Assembly: GCA_002417975.1 (NCBI GenBank)
Contig: DIDE01000042.1
Span: 1 to 50,481 of the forward strand
Reading direction: 5' to 3'
Length of the DNA: 50,481 bases
Source: Eggerthellaceae bacterium UBA5808
Lineage (GTDB): Bacteria > Actinomycetota > Coriobacteriia > Coriobacteriales > Eggerthellaceae
Shown: positions 8,937-17,606 of the stretch, one piece after another
Layout of the letters: each line of letters starts with the position of its first letter
Numbering within the stretch: position 1 is the first letter of the stretch
Notes under the pieces: generated by a model
What the model saw: only the letters and a program-made list of their open reading frames with translations
The model's database searches: none
What the model was told of the DNA's origin: nothing
Program-made: the position numbers and the translations under genes

Positions 8937-9547
8937 CAGAGTGTACCCCCTATCGTCGTCTCAGCCTTAGACCAATAGCCTAGAGTCTGACCCGTAGCGG
9001 TTTGCAGGGGCATCGTAACCGTTATCGGAAGTTGATAGAGACCAGGAGTCTCAACATTAGAGCGATCAACTGCAACAAGCGAAACAACGATTGTTAAATC
9101 GTCCTTCATTGTGCATGTTGCACGCACACGTTCATTAAGCTGCGTAAAGGGTTGAGGCGCACCCGACGAGGCATCTAGATAGATGGTATGCGTTGGCATA
9201 ACTCCACCCTGTTGTTTAGCTGCCAAACAGGTACGTATCCAGGTTCCAAAAGGACTTTTCCCAACAGAGGTTGTTGTTCCCTGAAACGTGTATCCAGACG
9301 TATCAACACCCGCCGAATCAGCCTTAGACGTCGAAGGAACAAACAGATCACGCGTGAGTTCGGCAGCTGAAGAAACTTGCAAATATGACTGGCTCTCCAT
9401 CGTTTGTTGATGTGCCCGTTCTGCATTTCCCGATGCCGCATTAAGTAAAATTGCCGCGACCACCGTGCAAACCAGCAAGAAGAGCAACGCGATGATCATA
9501 CTGGCACCACGATCGTCCTGCAAGATGCGTTTGCGTGCTACCTTCAT
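8936..9547 (-). CDS. PilX/GspK-like minor pilin
   Basis: N-terminal basic leader followed by DRGASMIIALLFLLVCTVVAAILLNAASGNAERA, a pilin-type helix without the Glu at +5. Loss of that glutamate and the MIIALLFLLV pattern resemble PilX and GspK, the minor pilin that caps the tip complex. The domain after the helix (about 150 residues) contains SYLQVSSAAELTRDLF, also seen in PilX-like proteins. I start at the ATG at 9547 because GAGGAGG lies 8 bases upstream; the frame is open back to 9586. Encoded directly after the giant prepilin and overlapping the next minor prepilin by one base. Confidence 0.75.
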   Translation of the reverse strand: MKVARKRILQDDRGASMIIALLFLLVCTVVAAILLNAASGNAERAHQQTMESQSYLQVSSAAELTRDLFVPSTSKADSAGVDTSGYTFQGTTTSVGKSPFGTWIRTCLAAKQQGGVMPTHTIYLDASSGAPQPFTQLNERVRATCTMKDDLTIVVSLVAVDRSNVETPGLYQLPITVTMPLQTATGQTLGYWSKAETTIGGTL

Positions 9548-9631
9548 GACTTCCGCCTCCTCTTCTCTTATACGTCTACATTGCATTATATCGGCCGTTC
9601 CGGTGATACATCGCTAAAGCCCAAGCTAATC

Positions 9632-12600
9632 CTATGCTGGCGTCCACGTCCAATCGGCCGTCGCCACAAACGAATTTGTATCGTATGATGCGAACGACGT
9701 TGATCCAACAGTCTTCGTAATCGTTCGAATCGACCCACGCTGATAAGGAGCAAGTCCTTCTGACGCACGTCCAGCATCATATTGATACACAGCGCAATCT
9801 TGTTGAGCTTCCTGTATCTTATCTCCGATATACACAACGAAATTGCCTTCATACCCTTGCGAAGCGGACGAATATCCCCATGGAGTTGTTCCGTCCGTAC
9901 GCACATACGTATCTTCTTTAACACTTAGCACATAGCTAAAATCGTCTTTGGTATACGAAGGCCCATACGCATTATCTTGCCCCATGAATTCATAGACCTG
10001 TGAACCTGTTCCCGCTACCGCTGATGTTTTGATTGCTCCAGAATCAAGCGAGTAACTAGTCTTTGAATACCCATTCGAATCTATACGCTTATTGGCATAC
10101 ACATAATTCCACAGAACGGTATCTCCTACCGATTGATTACCCGAAAGGAGCTTCTGTGTGATCCCGCTATAGTCCTTAGTAACCTTAATAGGCCAGTTGC
10201 CATAATGCTCGATCGTCTGACCATCAAGTGTTGCATAAGCAAAGGGATAATTCTTGTCCTTAAGCGCAGCATCGTATGGGTGGCTTTGAGCAGTTGTAAG
10301 CTGATCAGTGTTCAATACCGACTCATCGTATGTTCTGCTCGCAGGCTGCGTAGTTGCGGTAAGCGTAATTGCGTTATATCCCGGCATTTGCAGATAGAAG
10401 CATGAATGATCATCATAGGCAAACGTATTCGCAGAACTCGAGCCTATAAACGGGCCGCATGCATCGCTTGCCTCGATTCGAACCGTTCCATCGCTACGCT
10501 TGATCGAAACTTTGCCATACGACGCATCAGAATCAACGTTAATCTGAGCAGCAGAACCGATAAACCCACCAATTGATTGGAAATCGTCAATGTCAGCAGC
10601 AAGTGCATCATTGGATACATTCGACGTCGAATAGCATTGTTCAATCTCACAGCCAGATATCGCACGACCCAAGAACCCGCCTACGTTAGTGTTGGCCACT
10701 ACATTTCCTGATGAATAGCACGAATCACATGAGACCCAGCCATTCATAATAAGGCCAACAAAGCCACCAACATTTGATGAATGATCATACGTTCCGTTCG
10801 ATACATCGACTGCAGCATACGAGCCACGAACATCTCCACCTGTCAGTGCGCCTGCAAAACCTCCGATGTTCTGCTGACCAGAAACGGTACATCCAATTGC
10901 TGTTGCAACCTCATCCGGGAAATATCCCTGAGCGCCACAGCGCGTAAAGTTACCATTGGACGATACGCCGACAAATCCGCCAACTGTCTTTTCACCGCTT
11001 ATATTTCCACTTGCTTTGCAATCGGTCGTATCACCGCCAGATGTTCCATGAAGGCCCATCAGACCGCCAACGTTCTCTTTGCCTGTAACATTACATTCTG
11101 TTGTGCATTGCTCAAGCGTTCCATTTTGATGATCGCCAATGAGACCGCCAACATTCAAGCCCGTCGATGTCACCGAGCACGGCGTCACCGTTCCTCCCTC
11201 GTTAGCGCCATGAACGGTGCAACGAGAAATCGTCGATCCTGTTTTAGTTGTACCAATAAGACCACCAACATTGTTGACACCAGTAACCGACACTTGAGCT
11301 GTGCAATCACTGCATGATCCATTTTCGTAAAGGCCGATGAGTCCACCAACCGTATCACCAGAAGATGAGACCGATCCCTTAACCGAACAATTTGTGAATG
11401 AATTAACTTGGCCACTTCCAACCAGTCCACCGACATTTGAGCCAGTTGACGATACAGCGCCTTCAAACGAGCAGGACTCAATTCCCTCGCCTTGATAGCG
11501 TCCAACAAGACCACCAACGTGGTTGGTTCCACTCACACGAGATGAAGTCGATGGATTAGTTGCTTTAACAGCGCAGTTCGAAAGCTTGGGCGCCCAATCC
11601 TCAGACCCACCGAGCAGTGCACCCGTATTGGATCCGCCATTAACAACAGGGTCAACAAGCGTTATATCGCTCAGCGATGCATGAACTTTAGAGAACAGTC
11701 CTGTACTATCAGATCCATTGCCTATAACAAAATTCTTGAGCGAATAACCCTGTGTCTGATCATCGCTGGCTTTTCCACTTATCGTTTGGATACCAAAGGA
11801 ATAATCAACCGCCGACAAATCAATCGGCGAGAAATAGCCAGGCGCTGTACTCGTCCCTATCGTATGAATGAGTGGATTCGTTGCATTGCCCTGAGAATTA
11901 AGCGACTGAATTGACACAGAGTCACGTGACCAGTTGTCGAATGATATATCATTTTTGAGACGAATTGCCGACACAGAATCGTTCGAACCAATAAAGAACG
12001 ACGAGCTACTATCACGCGTCATCGACCGCAAGTTATTGATATGACGAACCGATGAGGCATAAATTGTCTGCGTATCCGCATCGTAAGAGTTAAATGAAGC
12101 ATTAACGGCACCGCCGTTATAACTCTTGGCATACGTCTTTCCACCTGCATTAACAATAACGGAGATCGAAAGATCGGATCCACAAGGGATAGCTCCACCT
12201 GTTATATCGGAAATAGAGAGACCCGTGCGCATACTATCGAGTAAGCAGTCACATTCTCCATCGCCAATTGCGCAGCGCCCATCATTGCGCAATGCTGTTT
12301 GAAAATAGCTCGTAGCATCATACGTTTTAGACCAATGAGTTGTTCCGGAATTCCACGGTTTAGGCGTTTCGACGACAACCGTTACATCAACACCCGACAT
12401 ATCCTGAGTAAAACCGCTGCTTACCAACTTAACGTAGAGTTCTTCACTATTCACTACATCAAGGGTGAGGTCATCAAATGATGCTTTTTTCTGTTCAGGT
12501 TTATTCGAAATCGGATTACCACCGTAATATCCAATCTTCGCGGCAGTTCGATCAGCCTGGCTGCGACTCTTCAACGAAGAAATGGTGCCATACGATATCG

Positions 12601-13063
12601 TTCCCTGCTCAACATAAAAGACACCATAGACTTCACCAGTATGCGGGCTCATTTCAATAAGAAAATCGCCAGGCAAATCGGCAGTCATCGTATTCGCATC
12701 TTGAGTCACAATGTCATTTGAAATAATAGCGTTCGCATCTGAACGAGATAGATAATAGAGCTCAATATCGTCCCCATTATCCGAAGGATAATCGGCAGGT
12801 ACCGCCGCAGTTTGATCAGTTGCAACAACATTGCCGGCAACAGTTTGAAGCCGTCCGGTCGACTGTAACGAAACAAGACGATCCTGTGCTGCGGTATAAA
12901 TAGTCTTTGCTGTTGCATCCAACTTCATCATTTGATAGTTGGTTTGAATCTGCATAAAAGCAGGAACAGCAAGGAGAAACATAACGACCATGATGGCAAG
13001 CGCTCCGAGAAGTTCCATCATTGTAAAGCCGCTTGTACGCCATTTAGTACGTTTGCTCTTCAT
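9632..13063 (-). CDS. Giant prepilin-like adhesin with GLUG repeats
   Basis: About 1143 residues from the ATG at 13063, which has GAGGGGGG ten bases upstream (a start at 13087 would add eight residues). The N-terminus is a true class III signal: RTSG then FTMMELLGALAIMVVMFLLAVPAFM, Phe +1, Glu +5. A pilin-like helix and a region of about 430 residues follow. Roughly residues 480-842 hold about twelve imperfect units of the GLUG type (VGGLVG / VGGFVG then a Cys-containing strand), predicted to form a beta-solenoid. A C-terminal domain of about 300 residues ends in Trp-Thr-Trp. First gene of the pilus operon, directly before the minor prepilins. I infer a tip-located adhesin assembled through its pilin helix. 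No sortase motif or C-terminal membrane anchor is seen. Confidence 0.85.
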   Translation of the reverse strand: MKSKRTKWRTSGFTMMELLGALAIMVVMFLLAVPAFMQIQTNYQMMKLDATAKTIYTAAQDRLVSLQSTGRLQTVAGNVVATDQTAAVPADYPSDNGDDIELYYLSRSDANAIISNDIVTQDANTMTADLPGDFLIEMSPHTGEVYGVFYVEQGTISYGTISSLKSRSQADRTAAKIGYYGGNPISNKPEQKKASFDDLTLDVVNSEELYVKLVSSGFTQDMSGVDVTVVVETPKPWNSGTTHWSKTYDATSYFQTALRNDGRCAIGDGECDCLLDSMRTGLSISDITGGAIPCGSDLSISVIVNAGGKTYAKSYNGGAVNASFNSYDADTQTIYASSVRHINNLRSMTRDSSSSFFIGSNDSVSAIRLKNDISFDNWSRDSVSIQSLNSQGNATNPLIHTIGTSTAPGYFSPIDLSAVDYSFGIQTISGKASDDQTQGYSLKNFVIGNGSDSTGLFSKVHASLSDITLVDPVVNGGSNTGALLGGSEDWAPKLSNCAVKATNPSTSSRVSGTNHVGGLVGRYQGEGIESCSFEGAVSSTGSNVGGLVGSGQVNSFTNCSVKGSVSSSGDTVGGLIGLYENGSCSDCTAQVSVTGVNNVGGLIGTTKTGSTISRCTVHGANEGGTVTPCSVTSTGLNVGGLIGDHQNGTLEQCTTECNVTGKENVGGLMGLHGTSGGDTTDCKASGNISGEKTVGGFVGVSSNGNFTRCGAQGYFPDEVATAIGCTVSGQQNIGGFAGALTGGDVRGSYAAVDVSNGTYDHSSNVGGFVGLIMNGWVSCDSCYSSGNVVANTNVGGFLGRAISGCEIEQCYSTSNVSNDALAADIDDFQSIGGFIGSAAQINVDSDASYGKVSIKRSDGTVRIEASDACGPFIGSSSANTFAYDDHSCFYLQMPGYNAITLTATTQPASRTYDESVLNTDQLTTAQSHPYDAALKDKNYPFAYATLDGQTIEHYGNWPIKVTKDYSGITQKLLSGNQSVGDTVLWNYVYANKRIDSNGYSKTSYSLDSGAIKTSAVAGTGSQVYEFMGQDNAYGPSYTKDDFSYVLSVKEDTYVRTDGTTPWGYSSASQGYEGNFVVYIGDKIQEAQQDCAVYQYDAGRASEGLAPYQRGSIRTITKTVGSTSFASYDTNSFVATADWTWTPA
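10538..11626 (-). repeat. GLUG-type tandem repeat block inside the giant prepilin
   Basis: About twelve protein-level repeats of 24-40 residues, each opening with V/I-GG-L/F-x-G, followed by a variable loop and a strand that usually contains one cysteine (SCSFEGAV, NCSVKGSV, DCTAQVSV, QCTTECNV). The units differ clearly at DNA level, so this is an old expansion rather than a fresh tandem duplication. The first seven are mostly VGGLxG and the later five mostly VGGFxG, suggesting two sub-blocks. Confidence 0.85.
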
Positions 13064-13106
13064 ACACGCTCGCCCCCCCTCATGCATCGCATGGGTAATT
13101 ACACTC

Positions 13107-13214
13107 TATACGGTGTTAACTATACGACATTTCTCCTTGCGAATAGAGGCAAAAGGAATCCTTATGCCCGATGAAGCACATTATTCGAAGAAAAAGATCA
13201 ACTAACACCGTATA
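13107..13214. repeat. Separated 12-base inverted repeat between nhaD and the pilus operon
   Basis: TATACGGTGTTA at 13107-13118 recurs as its exact reverse complement at 13203-13214, 84 bases apart, in the 168-base gap that should hold the promoter of the pilus operon. The arms are too far apart for a simple terminator and no T run follows. They may be two half-sites for a regulator or a long-range stem in the leader. Seen directly; role unknown. Confidence 0.5.
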
Positions 13215-13231
13215 TATAAGGCGATAACTCG

Positions 13232-14518
13232 TTATGCAAGCATGGGAAGACCGAAGCGAATGACCATGTACACCGTCGCAACAGCAACCGTAACAAGCAT
13301 GATAGGAAATCCAACTTTAGTGAATTCAACAAACGAGAACGGATGACCCTCTTTAGCTGAAATCGAGCTCAGAACAACATTTGCACTTGCGCCGATCAAC
13401 GTTCCGTTACCACCAAGACATGCGCCCAAAGAAAGAGCCCACCACAAAGGTGCAACATCGGTTCCAGATGCACCAATTGCAGCAATAACAGGAATCATCG
13501 TAGCAACAAACGGAATGTTATCGAGAATTGATGATATCAATGCGCTTGCCCAGATGATGACGATCATCATTACAAATGCCTGGCCACCCGTCGCATCCAT
13601 AATCGCTTGTGCCAGCATCGTAATCACGCCTGTTTCGTCAAGCGCACCAACAACCATAAACAGTCCGCAGAAGAATCCAATTGTCGTCCATTCGACGCTA
13701 AACACACACATCTCAAGATCAGACTTAGATATGAGCATCATGATGCACGCAGCTGCAAGTGCTACAACACATGATTGAATGCCTAACTGTCCGTGGAACA
13801 TGAAGCCCAAGATAACAAGGCCAATCATGACAAGGCTTTTGTTGAACAAGCCACGGTCACGAATATAATCCTTAGCCTTGAGCTTAAGAATTGCTTTACG
13901 CTCTTCTTCGCCCACCTTGGCTTTGCGACCATATAATATTTTGAATATGCCCAAAACAACAATAAGAACCAAAACGACTGCAGGCGTATCGACCGCCAAA
14001 AAGTCAAGGAATGAAAGACCAGCAGCTGATCCAATCATAATGTTTGGTGGATCGCCAATTAATGTTGCCGTACCACCGATGTTACTTGCCATAATCTCAA
14101 TCATAAAATACGGAACAGGATTGATCTTAAGCAGGTCGCACACGATCAAAGTCATTGGTCCTACAAGCAGAACGGTCGTTACATTATCAAGCAATGCAGA
14201 TAGCAACGCGGTAATAAGACAGAATGCAACCATGATCCGCCACGGATCACCTTTGGCAAGATTAGCTGCCTTAATCGCAACAAACTCGAAAAGTCCCGAT
14301 TCCTTAACGACCGATACAAAAAGCATCATACCTAGCAAGACACCAATAGTATTGAAGTCAATATGACCAATGCCCGTATCAAAGCTAATAACACCCGTCA
14401 AAATTAGAACGAGTGCACCGGCAAGAGCAGCCAGACAACGATGAATTTTTTCGGAAGCAACGAGTGCCATAACGACAATAAAAACGACAATGGCAATAAT
14501 TTGAGCCGTAGTGAACAT
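13232..14518 (-). CDS. ArsB/NhaD-family ion permease (SLC13-like)
   Basis: Polytopic membrane protein of 428 residues with about eleven hydrophobic segments. Two related halves carry the family motifs: DNVTTVLLVGPMTLIV and ASNIGGTATLIGDPPNIMIGS in the first, DNIPFVATMIPVI and ACLGGNGTLIGASANVVLSSIS in the second. These are the paired helix-breaking motifs of the ion transporter superfamily that includes NhaD antiporters and ArsB. Substrate (sodium/proton exchange, arsenite or a dicarboxylate-like anion) cannot be told from sequence; no ArsA, ArsR or ArsC gene is nearby, so arsenite is less likely. Monocistronic by context: a structured 316-base leader upstream and the pilus operon downstream. 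Confidence 0.85.
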   Translation of the reverse strand: MFTTAQIIAIVVFIVVMALVASEKIHRCLAALAGALVLILTGVISFDTGIGHIDFNTIGVLLGMMLFVSVVKESGLFEFVAIKAANLAKGDPWRIMVAFCLITALLSALLDNVTTVLLVGPMTLIVCDLLKINPVPYFMIEIMASNIGGTATLIGDPPNIMIGSAAGLSFLDFLAVDTPAVVLVLIVVLGIFKILYGRKAKVGEEERKAILKLKAKDYIRDRGLFNKSLVMIGLVILGFMFHGQLGIQSCVVALAAACIMMLISKSDLEMCVFSVEWTTIGFFCGLFMVVGALDETGVITMLAQAIMDATGGQAFVMMIVIIWASALISSILDNIPFVATMIPVIAAIGASGTDVAPLWWALSLGACLGGNGTLIGASANVVLSSISAKEGHPFSFVEFTKVGFPIMLVTVAVATVYMVIRFGLPMLA

Positions 14519-14834
14519 GAGTAATAACTGTCTTTCTCATCATGTGATATCTTACTATGCCCTTACTGAGAGGTAGCAAAAGCACCTACATAGAATACTA
14601 CATCTGTCGTCCAATGGACGAAGAATACGCCAGGATAGGAGAATATGGTCTAGTTTGTACGATAGAACGGTCATCAGCATGGACATACTATCGTAAGAAC
14701 GTATGTAGCTGCCCTATCGCGAACACTCTGAATTGTAATTCTACCAAGCAACAAGACTATTCAACCAAGGTGCCAATCAAGAATTTAGTCGAGTGGAATC
14801 GTAATTCTACTCGACGACAAAGTTATTCAAGCAC
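14519..14834. other. Structured non-coding gap upstream of the NhaD-type permease
   Basis: No gene is supported here. The gap holds an 8-base inverted repeat (14658-14665 with 14688-14695, TACGATAG and complement, 22-base loop), a strong hairpin at 14788-14815, and an imperfect direct repeat of about 35 bases (copies near 14731 and 14798, sharing GTAATTCTAC and TATTCAA). The inverted repeat lies in the probable 5' leader of the permease mRNA. I do not recognise a known riboswitch. Confidence 0.5.
14788..14815 (-). terminator. Hairpin after the GNAT gene
   Basis: GTCGAGTGGAAT pairs with ATTCTACTCGAC around a CGTA loop: 11 Watson-Crick pairs and one G-U. It begins 20 bases after the stop of the acetyltransferase gene in the direction of transcription and is followed by TAAATTCTTGATT, only moderately T-rich. 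Position fits the end of the dxs operon. It could instead be a protein-binding palindrome. Confidence 0.5.
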
Positions 14835-15434
14835 TTATCCACGCTCAAACGATTTAACCATAATGAAGTCATTCATCACAAAATCGTCTCCAATAGGAGT
14901 GTCCACCTGTTCTGCGATGCAGAATCCGTTTCCTTTATAGGCACGAACTCCTAGATGATTGTTGCGATTAACTGTGAGATACATCGCAGGAATATTCTGA
15001 GAGGAGCACATGCGCTGATAACGCGCGAGTATAGAACTCGCATAGTGCTTTCCACGCTCCGATGCATACAGATAGATTTTACTAATAAACAAACGATGCG
15101 GCCACTGGGCATCTATCACATCACTATGATGGATCTGCACATTATGCTGAGCATCATCGTTCATCATCTCAACCGCTGCTGCAGTATATCCAACAACAGT
15201 GCCCGCCTGATCTTTAACGATCCAGTAGTTGAACCCTCCATGACAAATATCATGCGTCAACGCAGTAACACTCTGGAACGACGACACCATATAGTCAGTT
15301 TGGTCAGCTCCGATGATATCGGGCCAATAGGCATGCCAGATTTCACTCGCAATCGACGCAAGATGTTGTATATCTTGATCGGTTTGTACTGGACAAAATA
15401 TCAGTGACGGTGGGTGAACGTCGGAAGGAATCAA
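14835..15434 (-). CDS. GNAT-family N-acetyltransferase
   Basis: A 199-residue GNAT protein. The acetyl-CoA pyrophosphate loop is recognisable as ASERGKHYASSIL, preceded by the beta-4 strand LFISKIYLYA, and the C-terminal strand-helix is LTVNRNNHLGVRAYKGNGF, a common GNAT signature. The acceptor (small molecule, peptide or protein N-terminus) is not deducible. The frame opens with a TTG at 15434 that overlaps the dxs stop (TTGA); no ATG appears before residue 49, which would remove part of the fold, so a TTG start coupled to dxs is most likely. GAGG lies about 10 bases upstream of it. Last gene of the nusB-xseB-dxs run. Confidence 0.8.
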   Translation of the reverse strand: MIPSDVHPPSLIFCPVQTDQDIQHLASIASEIWHAYWPDIIGADQTDYMVSSFQSVTALTHDICHGGFNYWIVKDQAGTVVGYTAAAVEMMNDDAQHNVQIHHSDVIDAQWPHRLFISKIYLYASERGKHYASSILARYQRMCSSQNIPAMYLTVNRNNHLGVRAYKGNGFCIAEQVDTPIGDDFVMNDFIMVKSFERG

Positions 15435-17311
15435 CGCTGGAGCGCCTCACTAATCGAAGCAGCAATTCCCTTGCCATCAAGTCCCAAATCAGCAAAAAGG
15501 TCTTCAACCTTACCCTGAGGAATAAAAGCATCAGGCAATCCAAGTACAAGAGAAGGCGTAGATGATGCCTGATGTGAAAGAACGTCCAATACGCCCTCGC
15601 CTGCGCCACCCGAGATAACGCCTTCTTCGAGTGTTACAACAAGCTTAGTTTGCGCAGCCTGTTTAATTGCATGCTCATCAAGCGGTTTGACCCAACGCAT
15701 ATCAACAACGCGCGCATGTATGCCACGTTGCTCTAGAATTTCTGCCGCATCAAGGGCCTGAGCGACCATGCGTCCGAATGCCAAGATCGCAATATCGTCG
15801 CCTTTACGTACAAGACGAGACACACCCGGTTCAAGCTCTGTCGGATGATCAGGAAGTGCAACGCCAGCTGCAGCTCCTCGAGGATAACGCAAAGCAACGG
15901 GGCCATCGAGTTTAAGTGCAGTATGGAGTGCATTCACAAGTTCGGCTTCATTTGATGGAGCAAGAATGCGCATCTCGGGGATCATACGGAGATACACCAT
16001 ATCAAACATACCGTTATGAGTAGGTCCATCGTCCCCAACCAAGCCAGCACGATCGATACAAAGAACAATATTGCAACGTGCAAGAGCATTATCAACAATA
16101 ATTTGGTCAATAGCGCGCTGCATAAACGTCGAATAGATCGCCACTACGGGCTTCATGCCGCCCGATGCCAGTCCAGCAGCAAACCCAAGCGCATGTTCTT
16201 CGGAAATGCCTACATCATAAAAGCGATCAGGATATGTGTCTGCAAAGCGCGCAAGACCCGTCCCATCTTTCATCGCCGCAGTAATCGCAACGATAGATGG
16301 ATCATGAGCCGCCTCATCAACAATAGCATCACGGAATACGTTCATAAACTTAGGAGCAGTATTCGATGATGGATATACGTGACCAGTTTTGATATCAAAC
16401 GGACCAACACCATGGAACAATTCTGGATTCTGCTGAGCAGGAGGATACCCTATACCCTTTTTCGTAACCACATGAACGAGTACGGGGCCATCCGCTTTAA
16501 GAACTACTTCGAGTGTCTCGCGTAATTCGCGAATGTCATGTCCATCAATTGGCGCAGTGCAGGTAATGCCTAGATGTTCAAACATCATGGAATGACGAAT
16601 GACAAATTGCTTAATCGATTCCTTCATGTTACGACCAACATTCAACAAACCACGTGTAATGATACCGGACTCTTCCATACGTTCCTGCAGTGCATCGCGT
16701 GTGCGACGGTACTGAGTTGAGGTACGCAGAAAGCCCAGATGCTTTACAAGACCACCTACAGGACGAGAAATAGACATACCGTTATCATTTAAGACAATTA
16801 CAATTTTCGTTTGCTCTTGTCCAATGTGATTAAGAGCCTCAAAAGCCATGCCACCTGCGAGCGAAGCATCACCAATGACTGCAACGATATGTTCATCGCT
16901 TCCGCGCAAATCGCGTGCCTTAGCAAGGCCAAGAGCAACTGACAGCGAATCGGAGGCATGACCCGAAGGATGAACGTCGTAGGGACTTTCACTCGGTTTA
17001 GGAAACCCGGAGATTCCACCTTTTTGGCGAAGCGTATCGAATTGTTTAAGACGCCCTGTTAAGAGTTTATGAGCATAGGCCTGATGACCGACGTCAAAGA
17101 CGATGCGATCATGCGGGCAGTTAAGAAGAGAATGGAGTGCCACAATGATCTCTACTGCGCCAAGGCTCGACGCAACATGGCCACCATTGCGAGAGGTTAC
17201 AGAAACAATTTCCTCGCGAATCTCGTTGCAGAGAATACGAAGGTCTCCATCAGTTAGAGCTTTGAGGTCGTCAGGGCTTGTAATTGCATCGAGAATACGC
17301 TTTTCAGCCAT
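15431..17311 (-). CDS. dxs: 1-deoxy-D-xylulose-5-phosphate synthase
   Basis: Thiamine diphosphate enzyme that joins pyruvate and glyceraldehyde 3-phosphate in the first step of the MEP isoprenoid pathway. Seen: the N-terminal HQAYAHKLLTGR and GGISGFPKPSESPYDVHPSGHASDSLSVALG segments, the ThDP motif starting GDASLAGGMAFEALN and ending VVLNDNGMSIS, and the second-domain DRAGLVGDDGPTHNGMFD. I chose the ATG at 17311 (GAGAGGATATCG just upstream); the frame is open to 17368. At 626 residues it matches the family. It overlaps xseB by 8 bases, so expression is coupled to the nusB-xseB pair, an arrangement close to other bacteria where dxs follows xseB. Confidence 0.96.
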   Translation of the reverse strand: MAEKRILDAITSPDDLKALTDGDLRILCNEIREEIVSVTSRNGGHVASSLGAVEIIVALHSLLNCPHDRIVFDVGHQAYAHKLLTGRLKQFDTLRQKGGISGFPKPSESPYDVHPSGHASDSLSVALGLAKARDLRGSDEHIVAVIGDASLAGGMAFEALNHIGQEQTKIVIVLNDNGMSISRPVGGLVKHLGFLRTSTQYRRTRDALQERMEESGIITRGLLNVGRNMKESIKQFVIRHSMMFEHLGITCTAPIDGHDIRELRETLEVVLKADGPVLVHVVTKKGIGYPPAQQNPELFHGVGPFDIKTGHVYPSSNTAPKFMNVFRDAIVDEAAHDPSIVAITAAMKDGTGLARFADTYPDRFYDVGISEEHALGFAAGLASGGMKPVVAIYSTFMQRAIDQIIVDNALARCNIVLCIDRAGLVGDDGPTHNGMFDMVYLRMIPEMRILAPSNEAELVNALHTALKLDGPVALRYPRGAAAGVALPDHPTELEPGVSRLVRKGDDIAILAFGRMVAQALDAAEILEQRGIHARVVDMRWVKPLDEHAIKQAAQTKLVVTLEEGVISGGAGEGVLDVLSHQASSTPSLVLGLPDAFIPQGKVEDLFADLGLDGKGIAASISEALQR

Positions 17312-17606
17312 CGATATCCTCTCTTCGTACAGGGATATGATTCCCTTCTCGATCCGTTTGCCCCTCATTCAATGGCGTAGACTCATCTGATTCAACGCCA
17401 TGATCTTCTTCATTGACACTATTCTCGTCGTCACGTTGAGCAATGTCTTGTTCAAGCAAATCCGAAGCCTTCATACCAAGTCCAACAGCTTCTTCAAACA
17501 AGTCAAGCGCATCATCAAGCGGCAGGCTTTCGTCAGCTACACGGTCGGCAATCTCTTTAAGGCGATCATTGACCTCACGATATGTTGTCTGACTTTCCTC
17601 AGGCAT
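17304..17606 (-). CDS. xseB: Exodeoxyribonuclease VII small subunit
   Basis: About 100 residues. The N-terminal 60 match the XseB helical fold: TYREVNDRLKEIADRVADESLPLDDALDLFEEAVGLGMKASDLL, with the conserved SLPLDDAL.LFEEG-like segment. The C-terminal 40 residues are acidic and look disordered. The ATG at 17606 has GGAG 8 bases upstream; a GTG at 17615 is the alternative. XseB forms the single-strand exonuclease with XseA, yet no xseA is beside it: nusB overlaps its start and dxs its end. The partner must be elsewhere in the genome, or the small subunit acts alone. Confidence 0.88.
   Translation of the reverse strand: MPEESQTTYREVNDRLKEIADRVADESLPLDDALDLFEEAVGLGMKASDLLEQDIAQRDDENSVNEEDHGVESDESTPLNEGQTDREGNHIPVRREDIDG

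Noticed and set aside
11185..11532. Plus- and minus-frame open frames inside the GLUG repeat gene
   Set aside because: They are alternative-frame shadows with biased Leu/Arg content and no ribosome site; the 9632-13063 frame has clear domains.
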